Origin: Streptomyces lunaelactis
Lineage (GTDB): Bacteria > Actinomycetota > Actinomycetes > Streptomycetales > Streptomycetaceae
DNA: 64,000 nucleotides
Direction: 5' to 3'
Assembly: GCF_003054555.1 (NCBI RefSeq)
Contig: NZ_CP026304.1
Coordinates: 2,418,001 to 2,482,000 of the forward strand
Below the pieces are notes generated by a model, which was not told the origin of the DNA, did not search any database, and saw nothing but the letters and a program-made list of their open reading frames with translations. A program made the position numbers and the translations under genes. Shown here piece by piece: positions 8,942 to 17,476 of this stretch (within the stretch, counting starts at the first letter, position 1; every line of letters begins with the position of its first letter).

Positions 8942-9442
8942 TCAGCCCCCGTGCCCCGTGTGGGTGTGGCCTTCCTCGCTCGCACCGGTGTCACCACTGC
9001 TCCCCGAGTGGTGCTGCGCGCCGGTCTCCACCGTCCCGCCGAGCCGGCCGCGCAGCGCCGTGACCACCTTCGGCTCGCCCACCGCGACCCACTTCCTGCC
9101 GACGAGATACGCGCCGCCGTAGTCGTTGGCCTCGTTGATCCATTCGCGCTGCCCGCGGTCGGTGGCGAAGGTGGCCAGCACATACCTGCCATCACCCGTG
9201 GTGCAGTTGGCCTGCCGCAGTTCGGCCGCATCCGTCTGGATGTTCGGTTTGCACTCGGCCTTTTCCGCGATCTGCTCCAGGCTGCCCGTCGCCGTCTCCG
9301 GCGGCTTGGGTGCCTTGTCGGCGTCGCCGCCACGCCCATCGCCGTCATTGCCCGAGCCACAGGCGGCGGCCAGGGTCAGGGCCAGAACTGCCAGTGCTGT
9401 CCGGGCTGTCCGCTTCGCTCCGGTGTTCGTACGCGTACTCAT
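8942..9442 (-). CDS. Small lipoprotein
   Basis: 166 residues. The N-terminus has Lys/Arg residues, a hydrophobic stretch and a lipobox LTLAAAC with Cys28 as lipidation site. A Gly/Asp-rich spacer follows, then a compact domain (about 55-140) with two Cys (CKPN and ANCTTGDG), which probably form a disulphide. The C-terminus is His-rich (HHSGSS, HTHTGHGG), which may bind metal. I do not recognise a named family. ATG at 9442 (MSTRTNTG) was chosen because the signal begins there; the frame is open well upstream but overlaps the divergent gene. It shares a 100-bp divergent promoter region with the GH89 gene. Confidence 0.7.
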   Translation of the reverse strand: MSTRTNTGAKRTARTALAVLALTLAAACGSGNDGDGRGGDADKAPKPPETATGSLEQIAEKAECKPNIQTDAAELRQANCTTGDGRYVLATFATDRGQREWINEANDYGGAYLVGRKWVAVGEPKVVTALRGRLGGTVETGAQHHSGSSGDTGASEEGHTHTGHGG

Positions 9443-9545
9443 CCGGCCATCGTGCCCTCTCACCCCCCTCTCGCGCGCGCGAACGCCGGGTAACCTGCGC
9501 TCCGCCACGCACCTGTTGTCACTCGAGCAACACGGAGGAGCGCTG

Positions 9546-12500
9546 ATGAACGAGCTGTCGAGACGTACTCTGCTGGGCACCGCCGGAGCGATCGGCGCCG
9601 GTGCGGCGTTCGCCGGAACCACCCCCGCGGCCGCCGCCGGAGGGACCCTGGCGGCCGCGGCTCCGGTCCCCGCTCCGGCCCTTGCTCGGGCCCCGGCTCC
9701 CGCCGCGGACGGATTCGCCACGACACCCGCGTACGCGGCACTCCAGCGGCTGCTCCCCCGCCACGCCGGCCAGTTCGGGCTGCGGGCGCTGGACGGCCCC
9801 GAGCGCTTCCGGGTCACCGGCTCCACCGGCCGTATCGAGGTCGCGGGCACCAGCGCGGCCGTCCTGCTCACCGGGGTGCACTGGTACCTCAAGTACGTCT
9901 GCCGGGCCCACATCTCGTGGTCGGGCAGCCGGCTCGACCTGCCCGGCCGGCTGCCGGCGCCCCGCGAAGCGCTGGAGCGATCGGCGACCGTCCCGCACCG
10001 GTTCGCGTACAACGACACGCACGACGGCTACACCGGCCCGTACGCCGACTGGCCCCGCTGGGAGCGACTGCTCGACGTCCTCGCCCTGCACGGCTGCAAC
10101 GAGGTGCTGGTGACCCCCGGCCAGGAGGCCGTCTACCACCGGCTCCTGCAGGACTTCGGCTACACGGACACCCAGGCGCGCACCTGGCTGCCCGCGCCCT
10201 CCCACCAGCCGTGGTGGCTGCTGCAGAACATGAGCGAGTACGGCGGCCCGCTCAGCCCCGAGCTCATCGAGAGACGCACCGCCCTCGGCAGACGGATCGC
10301 CGACCGGATGCGCGAGCTCGGCATGCACCCGGTCCTGCCCGGCTACTTCGGGACCGTCCCGGACGGCTTCGTCGCACGCAACCCCGGCGCCCGTGTCATC
10401 CCGCAGGGCTCCTGGAACGGCAAGCGCCGCCCCGACTGGCTCGACCCCCGCACCCAGAGCTTCACCGACGTCGCCGCGGCCTACTACCGGCACCAGGGGG
10501 AACTCTTCGGCGAGGTCGCCCACTTCAAAATGGATCTGCTGCACGAGGGCGGCACCGCCGGGGATGTCCCGGTGCCGGACGCCGCCCGTGCGGTCGAGGC
10601 GTCCCTGCAGAGGGCACGCCCCGGCGCGACCTGGGTGATCCTGGGCTGGCAGGCCAACCCGCGCCCGGCGCTGCTCGGGGCGATCGACACCGGCCGGGTG
10701 CTGATCGTCGACGGGCTCTCCGATCTGGACACGGTCACCGACCGGGAGACGGCGTGGGGCGGGGCTCCGTACGCCTTCGGCACCATTCCCAACTTCGGCG
10801 GCCGTACGACGATCGGCGCGAACACCGACCGGTGGACGGAGAAGTTCACCGCCTGGCGCGACAAGCCGGGCAGCGCACTGGCCGGCACCGCATACATGCC
10901 GGAGGCCGCCGAGCGCGACCCGGCCGCCCTGGAGCTGTTCAGCGAGCTCGCCTGGCGCGAGGAGAAGATCGACCGGGACGCGTGGTTCGCCGAGTACGCG
11001 GAGCTCCGCTACGGCGGCGAGGACCGCTCGGCGCGTACCGCCTTCGCCGCGCTCGCCGCGACCGCCTACAAGCTGACCAGCAGCGACGGCCGCCCCTACG
11101 ACTCCCTCTTCTGCCGCCGCCCGGGCATGACCTCCTCCATCGGCACCGCATTCGACCCGGCCGGGTTCGACCGCGCCTTCGCGGCACTGCTCGGCGTACG
11201 GCCGTCGCTGCGCGACTCCGACGCCTACCGCCACGATGTGACCGACCTGGCCCGGCAGGCCCTCGCCAACCGCTCACGCACCCTCCAGCGCCCCCTGCGC
11301 GCCGCCCATCTGGACAAGGACGTGGACACCTTCCGTGCCGTGTCCGCGCTCTGGCTGAAGCTGATGCGGCTGAGCGACACCATGGCCGGCTGCCACCGCC
11401 AGTTCCTGCTCGGGCCCTGGCTGGAGGATGCCAAGCGGCTGGCCACCAGCCCGGACGAGGCGGTGGAGCTGGAGCGCACCGCCCGTGTGCTGATCACCAC
11501 CTGGGCGGACCGGGCCGCCGCCAACCAGCTCAGCAACTACGCCAACCGCGACTGGCAGGGGCTGATCAACGACGTCCATGTGCCGCAGTGGGAGGCGTAT
11601 CTGGACGAGCAGGCGGCCGCGATGGCCGAGGGCCGCGCCCCCAGGTCCTTCGACTGGTATCCGGCGGAGGAGGCGTGGACGAAGGACCGGCGCGCCTATC
11701 CGGTGCGGGCGACGGGGGACGCGTACCGCACGGCGCGGCGGGTGTACGACACGCTCGCCGCAGCCCCGTACCAGGGCTTCGTCACCGTCACCGTGGACCC
11801 GCCGGCCTTCACCCCCGGAAGCACCGGCACCGTCGCCGCCACCTTCGGCAATGTCAACGGCCTGCGCTCCACCGGCCGCGTCGACCTCGCCCTGACGGGC
11901 CTGGACGCCGAGCCGCAGGGCGAGCCCGTCCTGCGACGCGTCCCGGCGGGCGGCACCGGCACGGTCTCCTGGCGGGTGACGGCCCCTTCGGAACCTCTCA
12001 CCGAACCGTTGAAGGCCATGCCGTACGAGCTGTGCACGCGGTACGGGCCACGGGGAGAGGAGCGGGTGGCGGTCACGCAGAAGAGCGCGCTGCATCTCGC
12101 ATCCCCGCTGGATCCCGAGTGGCGCACTTTCACCAGCAACGCGGCCGTCTTCGGGCAGCTCGGCGACCGGCTCGCGGTCAACGGCGCGGGCAGCGACCTG
12201 TGGCGGGGCACCACCCAGTTCGGCACCGCCTACCGGCAGGGCGCGCTGGCGGCGGGCACGAGCGTCGTCCTGCGGGTGGACTCCCAGGAGAACACCGCCA
12301 GTTGGGCGCGGGCGGGCATCGCGGTACGCAACAGCCTCGCCGAGCCGGGTGACGCCGGCTTCCTGAACCTGGCCGCGACACCGGGCCAGGGCATCGTGCT
12401 GTCGTACGACACGAACGCCGACGGCACCCTGGACACCTACCAGCGCATCACGGGCATCAAGGCTCCGGTGCTGCTGCGGCTCACCCGGAACTCCGGGACC

Positions 12501-12677
12501 TCGTTCACCGGCGCCTGCTCCACGGACGGCGGCGCCACGTGGCGCATGGTCGCCACGGTCTCCGTGCCGGGGGCGGCGGCCAGCCAGGACGTGGGCCTGT
12601 TCATGACCGCCGCGAACGGGGGCGGCGGGGCCCGGGGCACGGTGCGGTTCAGCGGGTGGTCGGTGACCGCGGGGTGA
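9546..12677 (+). CDS. Secreted alpha-N-acetylglucosaminidase, GH89 family
   Basis: 1043 residues. A twin-arginine signal (SRRTLLGTAGAIGAG, residues 5-19) predicts export by the Tat pathway, with Ala/Pro-rich linker after it. The GH89 layout follows: N-terminal small domain (about 60-145), TIM barrel (about 150-500) with LLHEGG (Glu334, candidate acid/base), GTIPNFGGRT (about 417-426), and an all-helical domain (about 500-740). Two C-terminal beta modules follow: an Ig-like one (about 745-840) and a DUF1349/laminin-G-like one (about 860-1043). GH89 enzymes release terminal alpha-linked GlcNAc from glycans. ATG at 9546 has GGAGGAG upstream. Monocistronic. Confidence 0.88.
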   Translation: MNELSRRTLLGTAGAIGAGAAFAGTTPAAAAGGTLAAAAPVPAPALARAPAPAADGFATTPAYAALQRLLPRHAGQFGLRALDGPERFRVTGSTGRIEVAGTSAAVLLTGVHWYLKYVCRAHISWSGSRLDLPGRLPAPREALERSATVPHRFAYNDTHDGYTGPYADWPRWERLLDVLALHGCNEVLVTPGQEAVYHRLLQDFGYTDTQARTWLPAPSHQPWWLLQNMSEYGGPLSPELIERRTALGRRIADRMRELGMHPVLPGYFGTVPDGFVARNPGARVIPQGSWNGKRRPDWLDPRTQSFTDVAAAYYRHQGELFGEVAHFKMDLLHEGGTAGDVPVPDAARAVEASLQRARPGATWVILGWQANPRPALLGAIDTGRVLIVDGLSDLDTVTDRETAWGGAPYAFGTIPNFGGRTTIGANTDRWTEKFTAWRDKPGSALAGTAYMPEAAERDPAALELFSELAWREEKIDRDAWFAEYAELRYGGEDRSARTAFAALAATAYKLTSSDGRPYDSLFCRRPGMTSSIGTAFDPAGFDRAFAALLGVRPSLRDSDAYRHDVTDLARQALANRSRTLQRPLRAAHLDKDVDTFRAVSALWLKLMRLSDTMAGCHRQFLLGPWLEDAKRLATSPDEAVELERTARVLITTWADRAAANQLSNYANRDWQGLINDVHVPQWEAYLDEQAAAMAEGRAPRSFDWYPAEEAWTKDRRAYPVRATGDAYRTARRVYDTLAAAPYQGFVTVTVDPPAFTPGSTGTVAATFGNVNGLRSTGRVDLALTGLDAEPQGEPVLRRVPAGGTGTVSWRVTAPSEPLTEPLKAMPYELCTRYGPRGEERVAVTQKSALHLASPLDPEWRTFTSNAAVFGQLGDRLAVNGAGSDLWRGTTQFGTAYRQGALAAGTSVVLRVDSQENTASWARAGIAVRNSLAEPGDAGFLNLAATPGQGIVLSYDTNADGTLDTYQRITGIKAPVLLRLTRNSGTSFTGACSTDGGATWRMVATVSVPGAAASQDVGLFMTAANGGGGARGTVRFSGWSVTAG

Positions 12678-12828
12678 ACGGCTGTCGGCGGTCACGGCCG
12701 GGGCCGGAGCCGTCGACTACCGTTCTCGGCAGAGCAGATGTGCCCGGTGGACATCGACCGCACCGCACGACGAGCCCGATCAGTCCCATCAGCACGATCA
12801 GCACGATCAGTCAGGGAGCCGCCCCGCC

Positions 12829-13623
12829 ATGACCGCGATCCCCGCCCACACCGTCGCCAACCTCCGCGACCTCGGCTCCACCGCGCTGCCCGCCAACCGC
12901 TTCGTACGTCCCGGTCTCGTCTTCCGTTCGGGGGCGCTCGACCGGCTCGATCCCGCCGCCGATCCGGCCTTCGCCGCGCTCGGGATCCGTACCGTCGTCG
13001 ACTTCCGCACCGAGGCCGAGCGCCGCGCCCGCCCCGACCACATCCCGGAGGGCGGGCGGCTCCTCCTCGCCGATGTGCTCGCCGACCAGGTCGCCGCCGG
13101 CCGGAGCCCGGCCGCTGCCCAGCTCAAGCAGGTACTGGCCGATCCGGTCGCCGCCGAGCGGAACTTGGGCGGCGGCAAGGCGCAGGCGCTGTTCGCCGAC
13201 CTCTACCGCTCCTTCGTGACCACCGAATCCGCGCGCGCCGCCTACCGTGCCTTCCTCACCGAACTCGCCGAGCCCGACGCGGAACCGCTCCTCTTCCACT
13301 GCACGGCGGGCAAGGACCGCACCGGCTGGGCCGCGACGGTCGTCCTCAGCCTTCTCGGCGCGACGCCCGAGACCCTCGAGGAGGAGTATCTCGCCGTCAA
13401 TCCGGCGGTACGGCAGGCCTTCGCACCGCTCGTCGAGGGTTTCACCGCGGAGGGCGGCGATCCCGAGATCGCCCTCGCGATCATCGGCGTGGTCCCCCAG
13501 TATCTGAATGCGGCACTGGACGAGGTGGACGCCCGCTACGGCACGATGGAGAAGTACGTGTGCGAAGGGCTCGGCGTCCCGGCGGCAGCGATCGAGCGCA
13601 TCCATGAACGGCTGACCGGCTGA
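12829..13623 (+). CDS. Tyrosine-protein phosphatase (PtpB-like)
   Basis: 264 residues. It starts with the conserved NLRDLGS of bacterial DSP-like phosphatases, then VFRSGALDRL and TVVDFRTEAER. The catalytic P-loop is HCTAGKDRTG: nucleophile Cys158 and Arg164. A Lys/Asp P-loop (CTAGKDR) is typical of PtpB-type phosphatases that can also act on phosphoinositides. ATG at 12829 follows GGGAG. The leader at 12777-12815 contains short ATCAGCACG direct repeats. Single gene. Confidence 0.9.
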   Translation: MTAIPAHTVANLRDLGSTALPANRFVRPGLVFRSGALDRLDPAADPAFAALGIRTVVDFRTEAERRARPDHIPEGGRLLLADVLADQVAAGRSPAAAQLKQVLADPVAAERNLGGGKAQALFADLYRSFVTTESARAAYRAFLTELAEPDAEPLLFHCTAGKDRTGWAATVVLSLLGATPETLEEEYLAVNPAVRQAFAPLVEGFTAEGGDPEIALAIIGVVPQYLNAALDEVDARYGTMEKYVCEGLGVPAAAIERIHERLTG

Positions 13624-13677
13624 CCCGCGGACAGGGGTGACGGGCCGACCCGGTGACCGGCCGCGCCCGTCGGGCTG

Positions 13678-15660
13678 GTGACCATAAGACGATTCGCTCG
13701 TTCTGCTGAACGTGCGCCCACAGGATGTCGTCACCTCCTGCTCCGCCCCACCGCCGGCCGTGTCGAGGTCGAGCAGGCCGAGGCGGCCCTCGTCGAGCAC
13801 TACCCCCGGCTGGTGCGGATCGCGTATCTCGTACTGCCGCCGTCGCTCGGCCGCAACCGGCGTGTGCTGACCGCGCATGCCCTCGCGCAGCGCTCGCTGC
13901 CGCGCGGCCGCAGCACGCCGGCCGGCGCCGAGGACTCGGCGATCCCGGCCTCACGCCGCGCGCCGGGCGACGGCGACCCCGGGTATGCCTATGTGAGGGG
14001 GCGGGTGCTGCGCCAGGCCCTGGACGCGGGACTCCCGCTCAGGCGCCTCGCCTGGCCGAAGCGCTCCCAGCTGCCGCCGCTGCTGCCGCACGTGTGGGGT
14101 CTGCGGGTCTTCCCGCGCTCGGGCGGAGCCGATGAACTCGCCCTGGACCAGCGGCTTTCCGCACTCTCCGGCCCCGCGAGGGCGGCCTACGTGCTGCGCG
14201 GTCTTGAGGGGCTCAGCGACGCGGATGTACGTCACGCCCTCACCGCCGCCGGGGTGGTGGACCCGCATGCGGCGCTCGCCGAGGCGGACGGGATGGACAC
14301 GGCGGGGGATGCCGCGCTGCTCGAATCCCCGGAGTTCGACCCGTGTTCCCTCCAGGCGCGCCCCACCGATCTGATGCGCCGCCGCCAGCACGTCAAGGCG
14401 GCCCTGGTCGCGGCCGCGGCCCTCGCCGTGTGCGGCGCGCTGCTCGGGCTGCCGGGCGACGGCTGGGGCCCGGACGGTGCGGCGGCGCCGCCGTACGCGC
14501 GCAACCCCGCGGCCGAATCCGCCCTGGACCCGGCCCGGTTGACGCGGGTCTCCCCCACGGCGTGGCAGAGCTCGTCCCGTACGGACTTCTCCGTCTGGCC
14601 GGCCCGCGGCAATCTCACCGGCGACAGCGCCCTGCTGCGCCGCGCGCTCGCCGTCTGGGCCAGGCCCGGCAGCGCGGTCCAGGTCTCCGCGACCCCGGGC
14701 ACCCCGCCCGGACCGCCGAGCGGCCCGCCGCAGCTGCTGTACGCGGGCGTTGTCGACCAGGCGCGTGTGGTGCTCCTGCACGACGGGCTGCGGGTCGTCC
14801 GCTACGCCGAGCCGAAGGACGGCACCGGCGGTGTGGCGTTCGACTTCGCGCGTACGGACGGGGCCGACGCCGCCTCGTCGGGCGCGCTCGTGGCGGGCCG
14901 CACCGACGGCAACGTCCGCTATCTGACCGCTCCCTGGGTGCGGACGGCCGCCGTACGGGACCTGCTCGACCCGACGGCGAACCCGCGGCCGATCGAGCGG
15001 GGCGCGGACGGTGTCACGGCCCCGCTGCCGAGCCCGGCGCAGGCGCGGGACTGCAAGGCCTGGGACGTGCTGGAGCTGGGCGACGACACGGCCGAGCGGC
15101 TGCTGACCGACCTCGGCGAACTGACCCCGGCCCGGCTCACCTCGGGCCCGCCCTCCGCCCCGAAGGACGTCAGCGGCAAGGCGGCGCGGGCGTCGTGGGC
15201 CCGTACGGCGTGTCTGCTGTCCGGGGTGCGTGCGCACGGTGTGCGCAGCGTCAACTCCTGGGAGTACGCGAAGCAGCCGCTGCCCGAGTCGAACGGCACG
15301 GCGTCCTGGCTGTGCACGCGCGCGGAGACGTGGCGGGGTACGGGGAGCCGGGTGATGGCCCAGTTCCAGGCACCGGGGGCACAGGCCGGCGCCCCGGGCG
15401 CGATCGCGGCGCGGGCGGAGGACTCGCCGTCCTGCGGCGAGAGGGATCCGCGGGTGCTGGCGGGTGTGCTGTGGAAGTCGCGGACGGGGAGTTGGTACGT
15501 ACTCGCGGCGGGCAGCGAGCAGTTCGCGTCGCTCACGACGTCGGGAGGGGTGGACGGCAGCGCGAAGGGCCATCTGCTGGCGGTCCGTGCGAAGGAGGGG
15601 GCGCGGGCGGAACTGAACGGGCGGCTGCGGGACGGGCGGCGGGTGGGGGCGCTGCACTGA
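13678..15660 (+). CDS. Sigma-like N-domain membrane protein, 5' end uncertain
   Basis: 660 residues from GTG 13678. Residues about 35-230 resemble a degenerate sigma-70/ECF fold (EHYPRLVRIAYLVLP, then LSALSGPARAAYVLRGLEGL like sigma region 4). One helix (about 240-260, VKAALVAAAALAVCGALLGL) follows, then a large exported-looking domain. The role is unknown. The start is doubtful: no Shine-Dalgarno is seen and no ATG lies in frame. An ATG at 13725 in another frame reads MSSPPAPP and would join the main frame if one C of the CCCC run at 13746-13749 were removed. So either GTG is used, or there is a one-base frameshift or sequence error. Confidence 0.65.
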   Translation: MTIRRFARSAERAPTGCRHLLLRPTAGRVEVEQAEAALVEHYPRLVRIAYLVLPPSLGRNRRVLTAHALAQRSLPRGRSTPAGAEDSAIPASRRAPGDGDPGYAYVRGRVLRQALDAGLPLRRLAWPKRSQLPPLLPHVWGLRVFPRSGGADELALDQRLSALSGPARAAYVLRGLEGLSDADVRHALTAAGVVDPHAALAEADGMDTAGDAALLESPEFDPCSLQARPTDLMRRRQHVKAALVAAAALAVCGALLGLPGDGWGPDGAAAPPYARNPAAESALDPARLTRVSPTAWQSSSRTDFSVWPARGNLTGDSALLRRALAVWARPGSAVQVSATPGTPPGPPSGPPQLLYAGVVDQARVVLLHDGLRVVRYAEPKDGTGGVAFDFARTDGADAASSGALVAGRTDGNVRYLTAPWVRTAAVRDLLDPTANPRPIERGADGVTAPLPSPAQARDCKAWDVLELGDDTAERLLTDLGELTPARLTSGPPSAPKDVSGKAARASWARTACLLSGVRAHGVRSVNSWEYAKQPLPESNGTASWLCTRAETWRGTGSRVMAQFQAPGAQAGAPGAIAARAEDSPSCGERDPRVLAGVLWKSRTGSWYVLAAGSEQFASLTTSGGVDGSAKGHLLAVRAKEGARAELNGRLRDGRRVGALH

Positions 15661-15692
15661 GCGCGGGTGCGGGTCGCCTGCGTCGGGCTTGT

Positions 15693-15714
15693 GTCCTCAA
15701 ACGCCGGACGGGCC
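15693..15714. repeat. Dispersed gene-end repeat, copy 3
   Basis: GTCCTCAAACGCCGGACGGG plus CC, 33 bp after the stop of the preceding gene and 86 bp before the TetR gene. Same element as at 2231 and 6535. Probable terminator-related repeat. Confidence 0.6.
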
Positions 15715-15799
15715 GAGATTTCCGCCCCTGCGGGCGAGAATCCGGCGGAGCGGAACGACTCAGGACTGCCGCCCGGCGCCCAGTCGGTAGGGTGTTCGT

Positions 15800-16540
15800 A
15801 TGACGACCGGGGTACGCCGCAGGATGGGCGTCGAGGAGCGCAGACAGCAGCTGATCGGTGTGGCGCTGGAACTGTTCAGCCACCGCTCCCCCGACGATGT
15901 CTCGATCGACGAGATCGCCGCGGCCGCCGGTATCTCACGGCCGCTCGTCTACCACTACTTCCCCGGCAAGCAGAGCCTGTACGAGGCCGCGCTGCGGCGG
16001 GCGGCCGATGAGCTGGCCGCGCGGTTCCGGGAGCCGCGCGAGGGGCCGCTCGGGGCGCGGCTGCTGCGGGTCATGGGGCGGTTCTTCGACTTCGTGGACG
16101 AGCACGGGCCCGGGTTCTCCGCGCTGATGCGGGGCGGACCCGCCGTGGGCTCCTCGACGACGAACGCGATGATCGACGAGGTGCGGCAGGCCGCGTACGA
16201 GCAGATCCTGGCCCATCTGGGGGTCGAGCGGCCCCCGGCGCGGCTGCAGTTGGTCGTACGGTCCTGGGTGTCGCTCGCCGAGTCGACGGCGCTGATCTGG
16301 CTGGACGGACGGGAGATCCCGCGCGCCGAGCTGGAGTTGCAGCTCGTGCACGACTTCGCGGCGCTGTCCGTGGTGAGTGCCGCCTACGACGAGGAGATGG
16401 CGGGGATCCTGATCCGCATCCTGGGGGACGAGCCGGCCGACGGCCCGTTCGGCGAACTGGTCGGCCGGCTCGTGGCGCTGGTGCCAGGGGAAGGCAAGGT
16501 GTCCACGGTGGGCAAGATGCCCGCTCAGCGCTTGCGGTAG
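15800..16540 (+). CDS. TetR-family transcriptional regulator
   Basis: 246 residues. N-terminal helix-turn-helix at about residues 16-62: RQQLIGVALELFSHRSPDDVS, then IDEIAAAAGISRPLVYHYFPGKQSLYEAAL, the classic TetR signature. The C-terminal ligand-binding half (about 70-235) is helical. Target and ligand are unknown; neither neighbour is an obvious transporter. The 3' end overlaps the convergent tautomerase gene by 16 bp. GTATG at 15798 gives the only good start; the next ATG is nine codons on (MGVEERRQQ). Confidence 0.92.
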   Translation: MTTGVRRRMGVEERRQQLIGVALELFSHRSPDDVSIDEIAAAAGISRPLVYHYFPGKQSLYEAALRRAADELAARFREPREGPLGARLLRVMGRFFDFVDEHGPGFSALMRGGPAVGSSTTNAMIDEVRQAAYEQILAHLGVERPPARLQLVVRSWVSLAESTALIWLDGREIPRAELELQLVHDFAALSVVSAAYDEEMAGILIRILGDEPADGPFGELVGRLVALVPGEGKVSTVGKMPAQRLR

Positions 16541-16875
16541 GACGGCTCCAGGTCGCGCACCTCGGCGGAGACGATCGGCACCATGCCGTCGACCGCCTTG
16601 AGATGGCCGGCCACCAGGTCCAGAACGGCTTCCGAGAGCCGTGCCTTGAGCTCCGGCGTACGGCCGGGCAGCACGGCGATGCCGATGTGGATGACGGCAT
16701 CGTCGGGCGCGCCCGCTGCGACGACCGTCTCCTCGACACGGCGGATCCGGGTCTTGCAGGCCTCGATCTTGCTGTCGATCGTCTCCACGATCAGCGGGTG
16801 CAGGGCGAGCGCGAAGGCCCGGCGGTCGAAGGACGATTCCAGGCTCGCGGAGTAGTCGACGGTGATCTGCGGCAT
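16525..16875 (-). CDS. Tautomerase, 5-carboxymethyl-2-hydroxymuconate isomerase-like
   Basis: 116 residues. Starting at ATG 16875 the protein is MPQITVDYSASLESSF; after Met removal Pro is residue 1, the catalytic base of the tautomerase superfamily, which decides this start over the ATG five codons upstream. The rest follows the CHMI (HpaF) fold: a beta-alpha-beta unit, TIDSKIEACKTRIRRVEE, and VIHIGIAVLPGRTPELKARLSEAVLDLV. In 4-hydroxyphenylacetate degradation CHMI converts 5-carboxymethyl-2-hydroxymuconate, but no other genes of that pathway are nearby, so the real substrate is open. Confidence 0.8.
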   Translation of the reverse strand: MPQITVDYSASLESSFDRRAFALALHPLIVETIDSKIEACKTRIRRVEETVVAAGAPDDAVIHIGIAVLPGRTPELKARLSEAVLDLVAGHLKAVDGMVPIVSAEVRDLEPSYRKR

Positions 16876-16966
16876 CGGGCGCTCCAGCACGGGTGACGAG
16901 GATGGATGGGTCGGTTGCGGGACCCACCCTTACGTGGGCCTCCATGACCCCGTCAATAATGCTGGA

Positions 16967-17476
16967 ATGAAGATCACCTGTCGGCTCGCTGCCCACTCCG
17001 ATGCGGAAACCCTTGTCGCACTCTTCGACGAGGCGGCCCGCTGGATGCAGCTCAACGGCATCGCCCAGTGGAAGCCCGGCGACAAGGACGCCGACCATTT
17101 CCGGCACCGGATCAAGGAGGGGGAGGTCTGGATCGCGGAGACCGCGGAGGGCGACACCATAGGGGCGTACGAACTGTGGTGGGAGGACCAGCCCGCCTGG
17201 GGGATCCAGCCGCCCGTCGCAGGGTACGTGCACCGGCTGATGATCGACCGGGACGCGGCCCCTGCCGGCTTCGGCCGGCTGCTGCTCGCCCACGCCGAGC
17301 AGCGCATCGCCGACAGCGGGCGCGAGTTCGTCCGGCTCGACTGTCTGTCGAGCAATCCCGCACTGCGGACGTACTACGAGGCCGCGGGATACCGGGTCGC
17401 CGGCGAGGAGCCGGGCAAGGTGGCCGAGGACGGCAGCCGTTACGGAGTGATCCTGCTGGAGAAGCCGGTCAGTTGA
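16967..17476 (+). CDS. GNAT-family N-acetyltransferase
   Basis: 169 residues. Starts MKITCRLAAHSDAETLVALFDEAARWMQ, with the typical GNAT N-terminal strand and helix. The acetyl-CoA-binding segment is VHRLMIDRDAAPAGFGRLLL (about residues 86-105; motif A variant xxGFGxxLL), followed by EFVRLDCLSSNPALRTYYEAAGY (about 123-145), the standard motif B. Substrate unknown. ATG at 16967 was chosen because the fold starts there. It converges with, and by 8 bp overlaps, the pullulanase gene. Confidence 0.88.
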   Translation: MKITCRLAAHSDAETLVALFDEAARWMQLNGIAQWKPGDKDADHFRHRIKEGEVWIAETAEGDTIGAYELWWEDQPAWGIQPPVAGYVHRLMIDRDAAPAGFGRLLLAHAEQRIADSGREFVRLDCLSSNPALRTYYEAAGYRVAGEEPGKVAEDGSRYGVILLEKPVS

